Assembly: GCA_032622095.1 (NCBI GenBank)
Contig: CP136069.1
Coordinates: 170,306,394-170,370,393, forward strand
Length of the DNA stretch: 64,000 nt
From: Siphonodentalium dalli
Lineage: Eukaryota > Mollusca > Scaphopoda > Gadilida > Siphonodentaliidae
Reading direction: 5' to 3'
The stretch's first letter is position 1. Each line of letters begins with the position of its first letter. Both the position numbers and the translations under genes were made by a program. This document shows, piece by piece, positions 11,823 through 26,000 of the stretch. The notes beneath the pieces were generated by a model. The model was not told the origin of the DNA. It worked only from the letters and a program-made list of their open reading frames with translations, and made no database searches.

Positions 11823-12242
11823 TATTTACTTTACACAGCCTGTAAATTTCACAATATATCCTACTCGCCGACTGGTCACATCCATTTGGGGCGTGTACAA
11901 GTTTCACAGCACAATAAACACATTTATTCCAAACAATACACCAGAAGACGAGCCGATATCACGTGACCAACACCCAAAAATGGATCCGAATTATATAACA
12001 AAAGGCCACTCGGCCACACGTCGCTCGTATATGGTGGCTTTATTTGGCCGGAGTGTTTTTAAGAAATGAAATTGAAATATTTTATTAGGTTCCAGAATAG
12101 TTGGCAAATTATAAGTCGAAAAGGGGCATAACTCCGCCATAAATTGTTGCACCCGATCCAAGTTCGAACATGATTTGGGCATTCTCACATACTAAGTTTA
12201 ATCAATTCCTTTTGAATATTATTCAATTTACCATCCGGACAA

Positions 12243-12368
12243 CAAACGTTTCGGACGGACGGACGCACAGAATGGACACGCAGCCGGACGGCTAGACGGA
12301 CGGACACGCAGCCGGACGGACGAACGGACGGACGGACACACAGCCGGACGGATAGACGGACGGATTCA
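12243..12368 (+). repeat. GGAC-based simple and compound repeat
   Basis: GGACGGAC runs interrupted by three copies of ACACGCAGCCGGACGG or variants. From 12369 to 13358 no gene was recognised. Confidence 0.85.
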
Positions 12369-13358
12369 CTTACGTCGATACAATTGTTCTTCGTTTTAGT
12401 TGAGTCATACTGCGTTCGTTTGAATCTGTTGTACTGTAGCCGGCGAACTGCTGAACGGGATTTTGGTGGGATGTTTTGTCAATTTTAATCGACTTTATTA
12501 TACAAATCAATACTGAGTGCTATAGTTGATAGAGACAGTGATATCTTACGGTCACAACGGTGTATTTAACATGTATATTTTTACACAGGATATGCCGTGT
12601 AATTAGAAGTAACACGTTCGTTTAGAGAAGACCCGAACTGTTTCGAAGTTTAATCGGCAACGTTCTGCTTCTATATGCCAACAATCGAGTATACACCCGA
12701 TAACAACATATTTGGGAACAGGTGGGTTGTGATCTCATTGCTGTTATGGATTTTAATTGTAAGTGGTCCCATATTATTTGTTTGTTAAACATTTCTTGCA
12801 CGTCTAGCGATGCAATATTTAATTTACAATTTACAATTTTCAGGGTATAGGATATGATTTATGTCAACAACACCACGTTTACTGCACTGCGGTCACTTAG
12901 ACGATGTCAAATGAATTCGTGTTCTTTTGAAATTACGTAGACATTATGATAACGTATATATTTTCACATCAAATTGCCGCTTTCAATTGAGAACTTGGAC
13001 GGCAAGCATTAGATGTATCTATCCCTACCGATTTACAGACGTGGCTAGTTCGTACTTGGTTTCGATACACGCACTTTACCAGCGATGTAACACATTATCA
13101 TAGAAATAGAATAACATTGATAATCATATATAGGGGCCTCATGGAGCTTATTTCACATTCAATTAATAGTGTGCATACCTTATCCCATTCAATTAATGGC
13201 GCGGGCGCCGACTAAAACGTAATCGGATATGACCGCATCTATCGCTACATAAAATGTCAACCAACGTCGAATACCACAGCTTCTACCAGTATGGCATGCA
13301 TTACTACAATATAATTGCATGTTCATTTAAAAACCAAACAAGAGTTTAGTGAACTCAC

Positions 13359-13495
13359 CAGGCGGACCCCGACAACCCAGCGACGTACGTGGTCAGATCG
13401 AGAATCCCGGAGTCAACCAGCGCAGTCATCGTTCCGGATAGCCCCACCATGGCACGAAATCCGCCACCAGAACCCAGTACTCCAACAACTGGAAC
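13359..13495 (-). CDS. cPLA2 exon 8, oxyanion loop and nucleophile serine
   Basis: A 137-base exon between acceptor CATGTAG and donor GTGAGT. It encodes VPVVGVLGSGGGFRAMVG and ends YVAGLSGSA plus TG of a Trp codon. GGGFRAM is the glycine-rich loop with the catalytic-support Arg. The Ser of GLSGS is the nucleophile of the Ser/Asp dyad. It sits about 50 bases from the tail of a LINE fragment. No following exon was recognised between here and base 1 on this strand. Confidence 0.93.
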
Positions 13496-16400
13496 CTACA
13501 TGTATAAAGGATACATTATTCAATTCAAAAATGAAGTTGGTGTTTAGAATAGAATAGAATAGAATATAATTTATTAAGCTAAATACATCCCTGGGTTGGG
13601 ACAGGTTGCCATACATAGATATAATATTAATGTGGTACATGAACAAACATAAACTGTATAATAATAACATCACTCAGTCATGTAACTTAATATGCATTAT
13701 ATAATAATATTTAGGTATTGTTCAATCTGCACTCGAAAAACCTCCTGACTATGTTGCAAACTTTCGCACAATGTTGTGTAAGGTCATTATCTAATATATG
13801 CTTCAGTTGGTCCCATCTACTCATCAGTCGAAAATTAATAAAACTTCCCTCCATTAGTTTTAGTAATTCACTACGCTGGGTGGAATAATGGGGGCAGTCA
13901 ATTAAGAAGTGTCTTTCGTCTTCCACGATTTTGTCTTCACAGAACACACACAGCCGTAATGGTAAAGATGTCTTTTTCGGTTGCGTATGTCTACCCTTTT
14001 CAATAGCAAGAGAATGATTACTTATTCTCAGTCGCGTAAACATTGTACGGTCAGATTGGGAAGCTGTGTGAATATGTTTATGCATATATAGTGGGATCTC
14101 TTCAAAACCGGTGTGTTGTTCCCCGTAAAACAACAAAATGTGTGTTTCATGTTATATTGTATACTAGCAGGGTTACCCGGCGTTGCCCAGGTTAATGCGA
14201 TGTGAAACCATCTGTATGCTGTGGATATTTGTTGGGAATAGAGAACACTCTTGCTTAAAGTGTTATACGTTTTCTCATAAATTGTATATTCAAATAGCAT
14301 CACAAAACATGATTATTACAGTCATGGAATATAAGTAGTGGCCCACCTTGTTAATTGTCATTCTGTTTATCGCGATTAATCCGTTCTACCAATAATGAAG
14401 TATTTATTTATTTACAACTGCGTAATCGTCAGACGTTATAATATGACACATGGACATCATAAAGACATTAGTTCGCATAAATAAAAGATGACAATTGGGT
14501 TTTACATATTGAGATGTATCAATCAATCTAGTGGGTTGGACTAAGATCTCGAGGATACCTGGCTATCATATCTCCATGAAGATACAGATGTTTCAAAGAA
14601 ATTTCCAGGTGCTCATGGTGCTATATATTGGTTAAAGTTTCTCATTTTCAACGAAATGTTTCTGCGAAAGTATATCAGCTACATTTGCCAGACACAGAGC
14701 GATATTTTGAGTTGTTTATGTCAGTCGATGAGTCTGTTCTAAACCCCTTGTCAGATGTCAGTATTGGGAGGATCCTGAAAAGTCATGTGCATTTTATTGT
14801 ATATCAGAAGAAACTATATATGACTGCACACTGTGACCACTATTTTTGAACAGGTCTTCCATATCTCCTGACAAATTGTAACTTTTTTTGTGGAAACTGT
14901 ATTGAATGGAACAGACTCAATTTTGTTATAATATATATGCAATCCTCTGACGGTTCGAGGTCTCTCAATTTGCACGAATATATGTATCTCTTCAATAGAA
15001 TGATAAATATACGTTTAATGCTTATTTTATGTATATCTTTTTGCTAGCTCACTGTGTGAATGTCCTGATTGCCATCTCCATATAAATATGACAGTTAAGA
15101 AGATATAATTGTTCAAGTGACTTATAAGTGGGTTACCATTTGTCGGGATTGTGAAATGTGAACGCCCAAATCTCCTTAAAATTATATGGAGATGGCCTGG
15201 GTGACTATATAACTTATATGTGGATATCGGCGAATAACAATCTTATCTATGATAGTGCATATCCGCTCGCCATCCGTGACGCAAACGACACCAATGTGAT
15301 TTAATTCATAGTATACCATTAGACAAAAACATGTATGAATTTGTTGGAAATTAGTGCCAAATATATATTGTATCAGCTTTTGCCTCTTTTGACATATTTA
15401 AACCACGCCCATTAGACTCATGGATGCATGATATACTGGCGATGATTATATATATGTTTGGTTGTAATAAGCAACTAAACACATTATGAGAATAGTTATG
15501 AACCCACATCTCTCACCCAAACGACAGCAATTTGTCGTCACTAAATCACACGATGATATTCCTCGTATCATAGAGAAGAATAATATATCAATTTGGTGGA
15601 AATCTGGGCTAAAAATAGTTTATTAAATCAATAGTTGATGCAACGCTGACTCGAACAACGCCATATTGCGGAGGTGATGTATTTGTTTGGTGGAAATCGG
15701 CGACAAAACTAATTCACCATATTTTTTAAATTTTGCCGACCTCCCCCTTTTCTTCCGCTGACACCAACAGCACCATTTTAATTTAAATCTAAACCCGCAC
15801 CATTATCTTCCTTGTTAAAAGTTACCCCTCTTAGAACGCCTCGGTGCCATCTCGATTGTACCGCGTGAAGTTATATATAGAACAAACAGACATACAGAAA
15901 GACAGACAGACAGCACAATTTGATTTCTTGTATCATTTGAGATGCATATATATGAAATTGGTGAAAATTGGCGAGTATACAAATTCGTATCAAATTGGAG
16001 GTCCCCATATCTCACCCATAGGGCACCAATTTGGTGTATCTATACATGATAAGATTCCTCGTATCACGGAGAAGAATATGTATCAATCTGGTGGAAATCG
16101 GCACTAAACATATATATATATATATATATATATCTTTTTGTGTCCCTCTCATCTCTATACACAATTTATATACAATTTTTTTTTATCAAATTTGGTGCCA
16201 ATCCCTCCTCCCCATCTCTCACCTAAACAGCACCACTATGGCATCTTTAAATCACACGATTCGATTCCTCGTATCATGGATAAGAACGTGTATCAATTTG
16301 GTGGAAATTGGCGCCAAAATAATTGTGCACCAATTTTGTGCCCCTGTCCCTTTCAATACACCCCTGACTCGAATGAGGCCACATTTGACAGATATAAGCC

Positions 16401-17041
16401 ACACCATTAGACTCTTCATACCATGGGGATGCTTTTGTATAAGTGTGGTGGCAATCGGCGACTAAACCAATTATTATCAAATTTAGTGCCCACCCCCTCC
16501 CAATCTCTCATCGTTTGGACAACAATTTGGCGTTCTTAAATCGCACAATTAGATTCCTTGTATCACGAAGAAGAATATATATCAATTTGGTGGAAATCGG
16601 CGCTAAAATTAGTTTTATCAATTTTGGTGCCCCTCTCCCCTTTCGTGCAACCCTGACTCGAACGACGCCACTTTTGATATATTTAAACCACACCGTTGGA
16701 TTCTTTATATCAGGGGATGATTATATGTAAGTTTCGTGGCAATCGGCGACAGAAAAAAATTCTGCCCCTCCCCCTTCCGGGCACCCCTGACGCGAACGGC
16801 GCGACTTTTGCCATATTTAAAACACACCATTGGATTCCTCATATTATGGGGATCATTATATATAAGTTTCGTGGCAATCGCCGACATTTTTTTTTCTGCC
16901 CCTCCCCCCTTTTCTGCCCCTGACAACAACGGCGTCACTTTAGAAAATTTTAACCCCGACCATTATCTTTCTCGTAAAAAGTTACTCCTAGTAGACCCAT
17001 TTGGCACCATCTAGATGGTCCCCTGTGAATTTCTATAGAAC

Positions 17042-17088
<47 letters not shown>

Positions 17089-20000
17089 TTCGCAAATATA
17101 GATATAGATATATACATGTACATATTCGTGCGAATAGTGAACTCGTAAATAAGAGATTGAACACAATGCAGATTACAGTAGAAAACTAAACTCCTTGATT
17201 TGCGCCCTTAAAGGGTAACATATTGCATTGTATTAGTTCAAACGTTGTGTTCTCTGAAATGGTACAGTCGAACGATTGGAAATTTCCGCAATATTAATTG
17301 ATAGATACATTAATTCAGAAAGAGAGATACACTGGATCTTAACGTATCGGTTGTATTCACTGAAGAAAGTCAATAATATGTGTTTAAACTAGACAGAGTA
17401 TTGCATACTACCGACGTGAAACACCTGCATGCGTGATTTTTTTGTGAAAATGTGGTGTGTGGAAGGGGAAAACAACGATAAAATTTATGCACAAATGAGG
17501 ATTGGATTCTTCAAAGAGAAAATTACCTATACGTTCGTTGTTTCGGTGTACTTTACATTAATTTGTTGCGACGTCGCTGCTCAGTGGTAAATCACACAAC
17601 TTGTTCACGTTATTTTTGTCTTTTAAAGGTACGGGAGGCCTTGGCGGTGGGTATGCTGTGAAAATATTTCCACCTGTCAAAAACCGCCACAAACAGAAAA
17701 AATATTAAAATGTAGACAGACTTTGTCCGTATACAAATAAGAAATATCGCATAAACAGTATGTTATTGTCATATGTTTTACCATTGTTATGTAAACAAAA
17801 GCATTAAAAGTTACTTCCCTGGTGTTTGTTTATATTATGATGGTAAACATAAAGAGCGTTCTTTGTTGCTAAATTCCTGATATGGAACGAATAAAGAGCG
17901 TTTATATAATTTGTGTGTTATTAGCCAGTAACACTGTGCTGCCTTCTGTAACACAATCAGACTCTTGCTTAGGTAAAATATAGTAGGTCTTTATGATAGC
18001 ATGCTGTTTACGCGATGGTCATGGTATATATGAACAAAACTGTATGCGTTTTAATGTTTTTCTGTTTACGGTGATTGAAACAAATATGAATATTTTCGAC
18101 AACAAAGGCCTCCCATGCCTTTAAGCAACAAGTTATCCAGCATCTATATCTATATTTGCGAATGTCTGTCTGTCTGTCTGTGTTCTATAGAAATTCACAG
18201 GGGACCACCTAGATGCACAAAAGAGGTATAATAGGGGTAACTTTTTACGAGAAAGATAATGGCGAGGGTTATAATTTTCTAAAGTGACGCCGTTGTTGTC
18301 AGGTGCAGAACAGGGGGAGGGGCAGTAAAATAATTTGTCGCCGATTGCCACCAAATTTATATATAATCATCCCCATAATATGAGAAATTTAATGGTGTGG
18401 TTTAAATATATCAAAAGTCGCACCGTTCGCGTCAGGGATGCCCGGAAGGGGAGCGGGCACCAAAATTGATCAAAATAATTTTAGCGCCGAATTCCACCAA
18501 ATTGATGCACATTCTTCTGAGATATTCTCCATGATACAACGAATCTTATTGTGTGATTTAAAGACGCCAAATTGGTGTCGTTGGGATGAGAGATTTGGGG
18601 GGGGGGGGGTGGGTGGGTACTAAATTTGATAAGAATTGGTTTAGTCCCCGATTGCCACGAAACTTATCCAAATTCATCCCCATGGTATGAGGTGTCTAAT
18701 GGCGTGACTTAAAGCTGTCAAAAGTTGCGTCATTCGAGTCAGGGGTGCAATGAAAGGGAGCGGTGCACCAAAATTGATACACAATATTTTTAGCGCCAAT
18801 TTCCACCAAATTGATACACATTCTTATCCATGATATGAGAAATATAATAGTTTGATTTTAAAGACGTCATATTGGTGCTGCTTTGGTGAGAGATGGGGTG
18901 GGTGGGGTTGGCACTAATTCGATAAAAATATGTTTGTCGCGGATTATCACCAAACTTACAAATAATAATCTCCATGATATCAGGAGTCTAATTGTGTGGT
19001 TTAAATATGTTAAAAGTGGGGCCATTCGAGTCAGGGGTGCCTTGAGGGTGAGAGGGACACAAACATTGATAAACAATATGTTTAGCGCCGATTTCCACCT
19101 GATTGATACATATTCTTCTCCGTTATACGAATAATCTAATCGTGTGGTTTAAATGCGCCAAATTGGTGCCATTTTGGGTGAGATATATGCAATGGTGGCA
19201 ATACATTTGATACAAATTTTATACTCGCCAATTTTCATAATTTTTATATATATTCATCTCTATAATAAGTCTAAGTGTGTGGTTTAATGATGTCAACAGT
19301 GGCGTCGCTTGAGTCCGAAATAGGTACGGGAGGGTCACTAAAACTTATAAAAATATGTTTAGTGCCAATTACCATCAAACTCATACACGTTCTTCTCAAA
19401 TGATACAATGAATCAAATATTTGCGAATATCTGTCTATGTTCGATATATAACTTTAAGCGTACAATCAAGATGGCACCAACAGGGGTAACTTTTTACGAG
19501 TAAGATAATGGTGCGGGTTAAAATGTTCTAAAGTGACGTTGTTGGTGTCAGGGGAGGGGCTATTTTTAGCGCAGATTTCGACCAAATTGATATATTATTC
19601 TTCTCCGTGATACGAGGAATATAAACGTGTGATTTAAAGACGCGAAATTGGTGCCGTTTGGTTGAGAGATGGGGCGAGGGGGTGGGGGTAATGACTATGA
19701 TAATAATTTGTTTAGTTGCCGATTACCACCAAACTGATATATAATCATCTCCATTATATAATACATGCATGTTTAAATAGACGTGGTTTAAATATGACAA
19801 AAGTGGCGCGGTTCAAGTCATGCATGAGGGGAGTTGCACCAAAGTTGATACAAATATATTTAGCACTGATTCTACCAAATCCATGCACGTTCTTCTCTAA
19901 TGATATGATGAATTAAATCACATTTGGGGTCGTTTGGGTCATGGATGGCGAGAGGAGATTCACTAGCATTTATAAGATTGTTCAATTCGCCGATATCCAA

Positions 20001-23000
20001 CAAAGTTATATATAGTCATCTCCCAGGCCATCTCCATGTCGTTCTAAGGAGTTTTTGACATTCCAATTTCACAATCTCGACAAATGGTGACACAATGAAG
20101 TCACTTGAACAGTTATATCTTCTCAACTGTCATATGTATATGGGGATGGAAATCAGGGCATTCCTATAATGATCTAGCAACACAGATACATAGAAGAAAG
20201 CATTATAAGCACATTTATATCAATCTATTTAAGAGATACATATATTCATTCAAACTGAGGTACCTTGAATCGTCAGAGGATTGCATATTAGAATGGCTCA
20301 TGTATATATTATAACACGATTGAGTCTGTCCCATTAAATATAGTTTCCACAAAAAAAGTTACAATTGCCAAGAGATATGGAAATGTAGAGCAGGCCTGTT
20401 CAAAAATAGTGGTCACAGTGTGCAGTCAAATATGGTTACTTCTGAGATAAAGGAAAACGCAATCCGTAGCAATTGACTTTTCAGGATCCTCCAATAGTGA
20501 CATCTGACAAGGGTATATATCTGCCCGATAAAGAGGATTTCTTTCATTTTTTAGAACAGACTCATCGCCTAACATAAACAACTCAAAATATCGCTGTGTC
20601 TGGCACATGTAGTTGCTATACTAGCATAACATCATTTCTTTTAAACTGAAAATGATTAGCCAGGATATAGCACCAGAACAGAGGAGCACCTGGACATATC
20701 TTTAAAACATCTGTATCTTCATGAAGATATGATAAACTCGATTGATTGATTGATTGATTGATACATCTCTATGTAAAACACAATTGTCGTCTTTTATTTT
20801 TTCGAACTAATGTGTTTATGATTTTCATGTTTCATGCTATAACGTCTGAAGTATACGCAGTTGTAAATAAATAAATACTTCTTTATTGGTGGGACGGATT
20901 AAAGGCGATAAACAACATGATAATCGCTCCGACCTGACAAAGTGAGCCACTACTTATATTCCATGTGTAAGAATCATGTTTTGTGATGCCATCCGGATAT
21001 ACAATTTATGAGATTACGTGTAACCAGTTTAGAGCAAGAGTATTCTCTATTCCAACCAAATATCCACAGAGGGTTTCACATCACTTTAACCTGGGCAACG
21101 CCGGGTAACCCTGCTAGTATTATATATATATCAAAGTGTTATCTTATTTAAACAAAAACAAAAACAAAAACAAAACAAAACAACAGTGATATCCATAATC
21201 TCATGGACCAACACCCTGAACATTATGTTTTGAAGTGTATTGACATGTTTGGTAATTTCCAGTACAACCACTATCATAACAGCCATTTGTGGTATTAATT
21301 TTGTATATATATATTTCGTAGGTCATTTTGACCTAAACACTCTGGCAAATTATAAATCTGTCTTGATTTGTTGCGATGTCGCTGCTCTCTGGTAAATCTG
21401 ACTTGTTCATGTTCGACTTTTGGATGAGTTCCAAACCACTATGTTTACAGCAAGTCAAATGTTATGCTTGTATTGGCACATTGGTACATGTATATTGGCC
21501 TACTGCATGGAGACTTATTTATCGCATTATTCGCGATGGTGTACGCACCTCTTTGGTCTGTCTTGGCCCTTCGTCGCCGAATTTCTTTTTCATCGCTTGC
21601 AATAATTTCTCTTTTCTCTGTTCTATGAAGTTTTTCTCTTCATCGCAGAGAGTCAGACTGAACCGTAGATCCGGCCTGTCCCTATATACAGAGCGAATAT
21701 TATATGTCAATGTATATACGTACAAATCTTTATGTAACTTTTAAGCAACCCAGATCTATAAACACTTTGTTGGGGAGAGTAACATACGCATAACGGGTTC
21801 TTCTAGTTATTTTCACATTATCATCTTGCAGTCAATAGTGACACTATACATGGAATTCACACCAATGTCTATTTCAAAATTTAATATACCGACATGTATT
21901 CTCTTCCAGTACCATTATCTATTGTCGACTTATCGATCTCGTTATTCATATGTTATCGAGTTACTAGCGTCTCAGTCATCCATACTATTTGCAAATGGCT
22001 GTTCACAATCACACATTTAACATTCAGTTAGCATTCTTGAACCAGCGTTTCTCTCCATTAAATAGTAATTAGACCATTTCACTAGTTCAGAGCATGTACA
22101 TTTTATGACACGTATTCATTTCCAATCAAGTTATATACACGTTTAGAACGCTGTCCTGGACTATATTAACATGTAATCAATGTAATCATGTTGACATTTT
22201 ATTGTTATAAAATATGCATGCTGTTATATTCATATAGCATGCATGCATAGATTCCTTCAGCTTACGTATTCGCTTAACAAGTACATAGTTTTCTGTGTAA
22301 GTCCATCAAAATCACCGTACACAGTTTGAGCCGTATCCCACTTCGCCAATATAAAAAATCGCTGACCTGACTGGATCTCATCCCACTGATCTCGCGGGTC
22401 CACCGTTTATTATTATTATACATGTATATCAACGTGCAGGAAACCCCAATGAATCCCATGATTGTGCTCCCTCAGATCCGTCATACATATGTATGCATAC
22501 GACTATATGTAAATGCATATACACAAACACATACTTAAGAAATTAGTGTAGTGGGGTGGATGTGTGTCATTGGTGATACGGCGCTGTGGTCGTAGGGCAC
22601 AATGTGTAAACCACTTCTCTAAATGTGCCCCGAACCACCACAGCGCCGTATCCCCCAAAACCCACACACCCACTACATTCATTTTTGTTATATTTATATA
22701 GCCTTTTTGATTTATTCTCATAAAACCTGAGTGTATTCTTATTCATTTTCACATAATCTGCCGATAATTAGAGACTGGCACACGAAGTACATTAAGTCAG
22801 CACAATACAAGATTTCAAAAATCTTAGCTACGATAATCGTGTTTGATAAAAATAACTGGCTTTAGGGGCAATTCGGCTGAACTTTTAAAAGCACGCCCAA
22901 TTATTCTTCTGACCGCGTTTTGTGATTAGTTCAAATTAGTTCAACAGTTTGTAATCGCGTCTATAGTTATAGTTAATACTCACAGAACAAGCTCCGCCCA

Positions 23001-26000
23001 CATCTCTATCTCCACCTGGGATGTCTGTAAACCGGAGAATTATGACGTCAACAACATACATGTACATATTATTTAGCTAGAAGTATGTATACTTATACAG
23101 AGTACAAGCGTTGACTATACACATGCAATTCATTATGGATCATATTCCACCACTACAAAACTTGGAAACGTTTTGATGTTGTGACAGGGAAGTTTATACC
23201 ATTGAAAAACAGTGCATGTAATAAAGAGCGTACGACTGTTATGTCAGGCGGCGCGGACCACAGTGAAAACACATTTAAAGAGCATACATCTGACACGGCA
23301 GCTTATTCTCGCGAAAATCAATACGTTATCGGCTTATACTATGATTTGTTTTAGGTTCATAATCGACGTAGAATCGCCTCGTTTTGAGTCCATACCGAAA
23401 TGAATATGAGAAAACATAAAAGGCTATTACCAACTCATAATAACTTATCATAAGTTCAAAATGTGCGGACAATAACACAAATAAACCAACTCATAACCTA
23501 CCAGATGTACGCTCTTTAAAATATGTTTAACTGTGCCGTACAGCGGAATGACGGACATATGTCCATTGTCGGCTTATTTCAGGATCAAACAATACACTAT
23601 GAAACTATGTGAATATAACAATAACTTCGTGTATTCATCGATGACTATGTTTGTTAGGAAACAAGCAATCGCATGCCCCTATCGCTTTAGCATGTTGGAA
23701 AAGAGAATGTTGTATCGATTTGTGTCAACGGAGTGGTTTCCGAGCAACTGAATTAAAGTCAGAGTCAGGGAACGTGGCTGTATGCTCTCTGCTAGGGTGT
23801 CCAACTGGAAATATTTTCCCAGAACCAGATCATATTTCCAAGTCCAGGAATTTTCCATCTGCTCCTGCCCCTCCCTCCCCGCTTGGATTAGAATTTCCCA
23901 ATTGGTTGTTCAGTTGCTGAAAATTTTCCAACGTCACTTAAGGTTCGAAATTGATCAACTGATGGCCACTTAAGTCAAAATATATTTTACCGAAAGTAGG
24001 AAACTATTTGACTGTTGATCTAAAAAACATATTTCATGCTAAATTATGGTTGGAAGCAATTCATTTTTTTTATCTGAAATATGCAACTGGTATGAAATTT
24101 CGAACATTTGTTGCAAAGGGTCTGCACCCCCCCCCCGTCGCTACGTCCATGCTCATATATTTAGTTATGTGTGTATGAAACATATACTATGATTATATAG
24201 TTACCTACATGTAGGCGTTTGAGAGCATTTGATTATCACGAAACAGGCCGATAAATCTGCATGTCAAATCTTCAGGAGAATATTTGCTCGGATCGCTTGC
24301 TCGAATGGTTGCAATCGGATGATAAAATGCTATAAATGAATCGAGATACTGTAACATTATCCAAAGTTGTCTGTGCAAAATAATACGATTGTGGTAAAGT
24401 TATGCCCCGCCTGCTCGAGACAGTCGTTATTAGGGTGAACACGGGTCTGTAAATAGGTCGATATATATTTTGCAATGCACCTGCATGTACAACCACCATG
24501 CACCAGTCAGTGTAATGTATACTCAAACTGTTCTGGGTTTATGACAGTGTTGCCCTAGCACTGAGTATATGCACAGTAATAGTACATACGTATTGAGAAT
24601 CGTTTTAACTTTAACTCGGCAAATATTCTGAATCACAATGTTTACCACATTGACATTAAAGGTTAACAATAGCGACCTTAAAAGTTACAATTCATTATAA
24701 CAGCGACATTAAAGGTTACAATGATTTACAACAGCGACATTACAGATAAATGATACCCAGGATGAGATGTCCATGTCAGAAAATGGACAAAGATGACGTC
24801 ATCGAATGAATAAGTGTTATGCTCGTGTTTGTTACAGTACATCATGGTCCGGCTCCGCGAACGATACATATAGATATGTTGAATCACGTGGTTTCGAGGT
24901 TGGTGAGTACAAAATGGCTGAGGCTAGTGCAAACGCACAAAAACATAACATGAGGAACTGACACACAAAATAGCACTTGGACTGTCAAGAGCATATGCTA
25001 GTTTATTTTTGAAAAAAAGTTGATACCTTATTTGTTCGGAAATACAGGTGGTTATCTGTATCATTCTGACTAAAGTTGCAAGTCGGAGGTGCGTGGAACA
25101 CACCATTCGATACATCTAGGAGGATCCTTCGACTGACAACTTTGGCCAGAATGTTAAAGCAAACAAATGTGAATTTGGACACAAATGGGGTAACAGCTTG
25201 TTTCAAAAATAGTATAGCATCTACTCGTAGCTGACAAAATACTATGTAATATGTCATATCTTAGTTTATGTACCCTTTTCCTCGTTTCTGGTCACGCTTT
25301 CGATCGCCTCAGCCATTTTTAATGCGTGATACTCATCAACTCGAAACCACGTGATTCCCCAACGTGGATACATTCGTGTATATGCGCATCACATGCCACA
25401 TATAGACTTACTCGGTGAGTAAAATTTATAAACAATCTGGTCCCACCTTTACGAAATATCATGATATGTCGATAGTTACGTTAGCCATTTCACGACGATA
25501 GCTGTGCTGGTGTAGCACTAAAGATCATGTACCAGTATATACTCATATACGTGAGTCTCCCATTGGAAGCCTCGCATATATAAGTTAATGTACTGGTTTA
25601 CAAGATCAATGTAAATGTTGCTAGACCAATGTATTCTCTTATATATGCGAGGTTCCCTATGGGACATTCGCATATATAAGAGAATATATTGGCACAGGGC
25701 TTTCGCAAAATTTCAGGAAGCTCCAGCCATGGAAAGGGTAACTACTTACTACTGAGCTGACTTTAGTAGTAAGATGCATATGTCAGATGGGAAGGTAAAC
25801 GCTCTTGAGTATAGAAGGAATAGAACAAGGAATATAATAGAATAGCAATGACCGCTCATTATATGTTCACGCCGAGTAACCACCTTGCAAACTTATATTA
25901 TATAAACAAGTATTTATGGTGTACATGAAGTCCATATAACAGTATTTAACGTATTTATCAGGCTATATATTTTTTTCATCTTGTTCAGCCGCATGGAGTT

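Noticed and set aside
15815-19134. Several 60-140 codon frames on both strands
   Set aside because: All lie in the repeated half-units of the Helitron copies and differ between copies by frameshifts.
21841-21900. Minus-strand peptide RIHVGILNFEIDI as cPLA2 exon 6
   Set aside because: The acceptor context is poor and the donor leaves the wrong phase; 22984-23015 fits both sites and phase.
22274-22400. Minus-strand frame ending LSEY before GTAAGC as a cPLA2 exon
   Set aside because: No resemblance to any part of the C2 domain or linker, and the length does not fit between exons 5 and 7.
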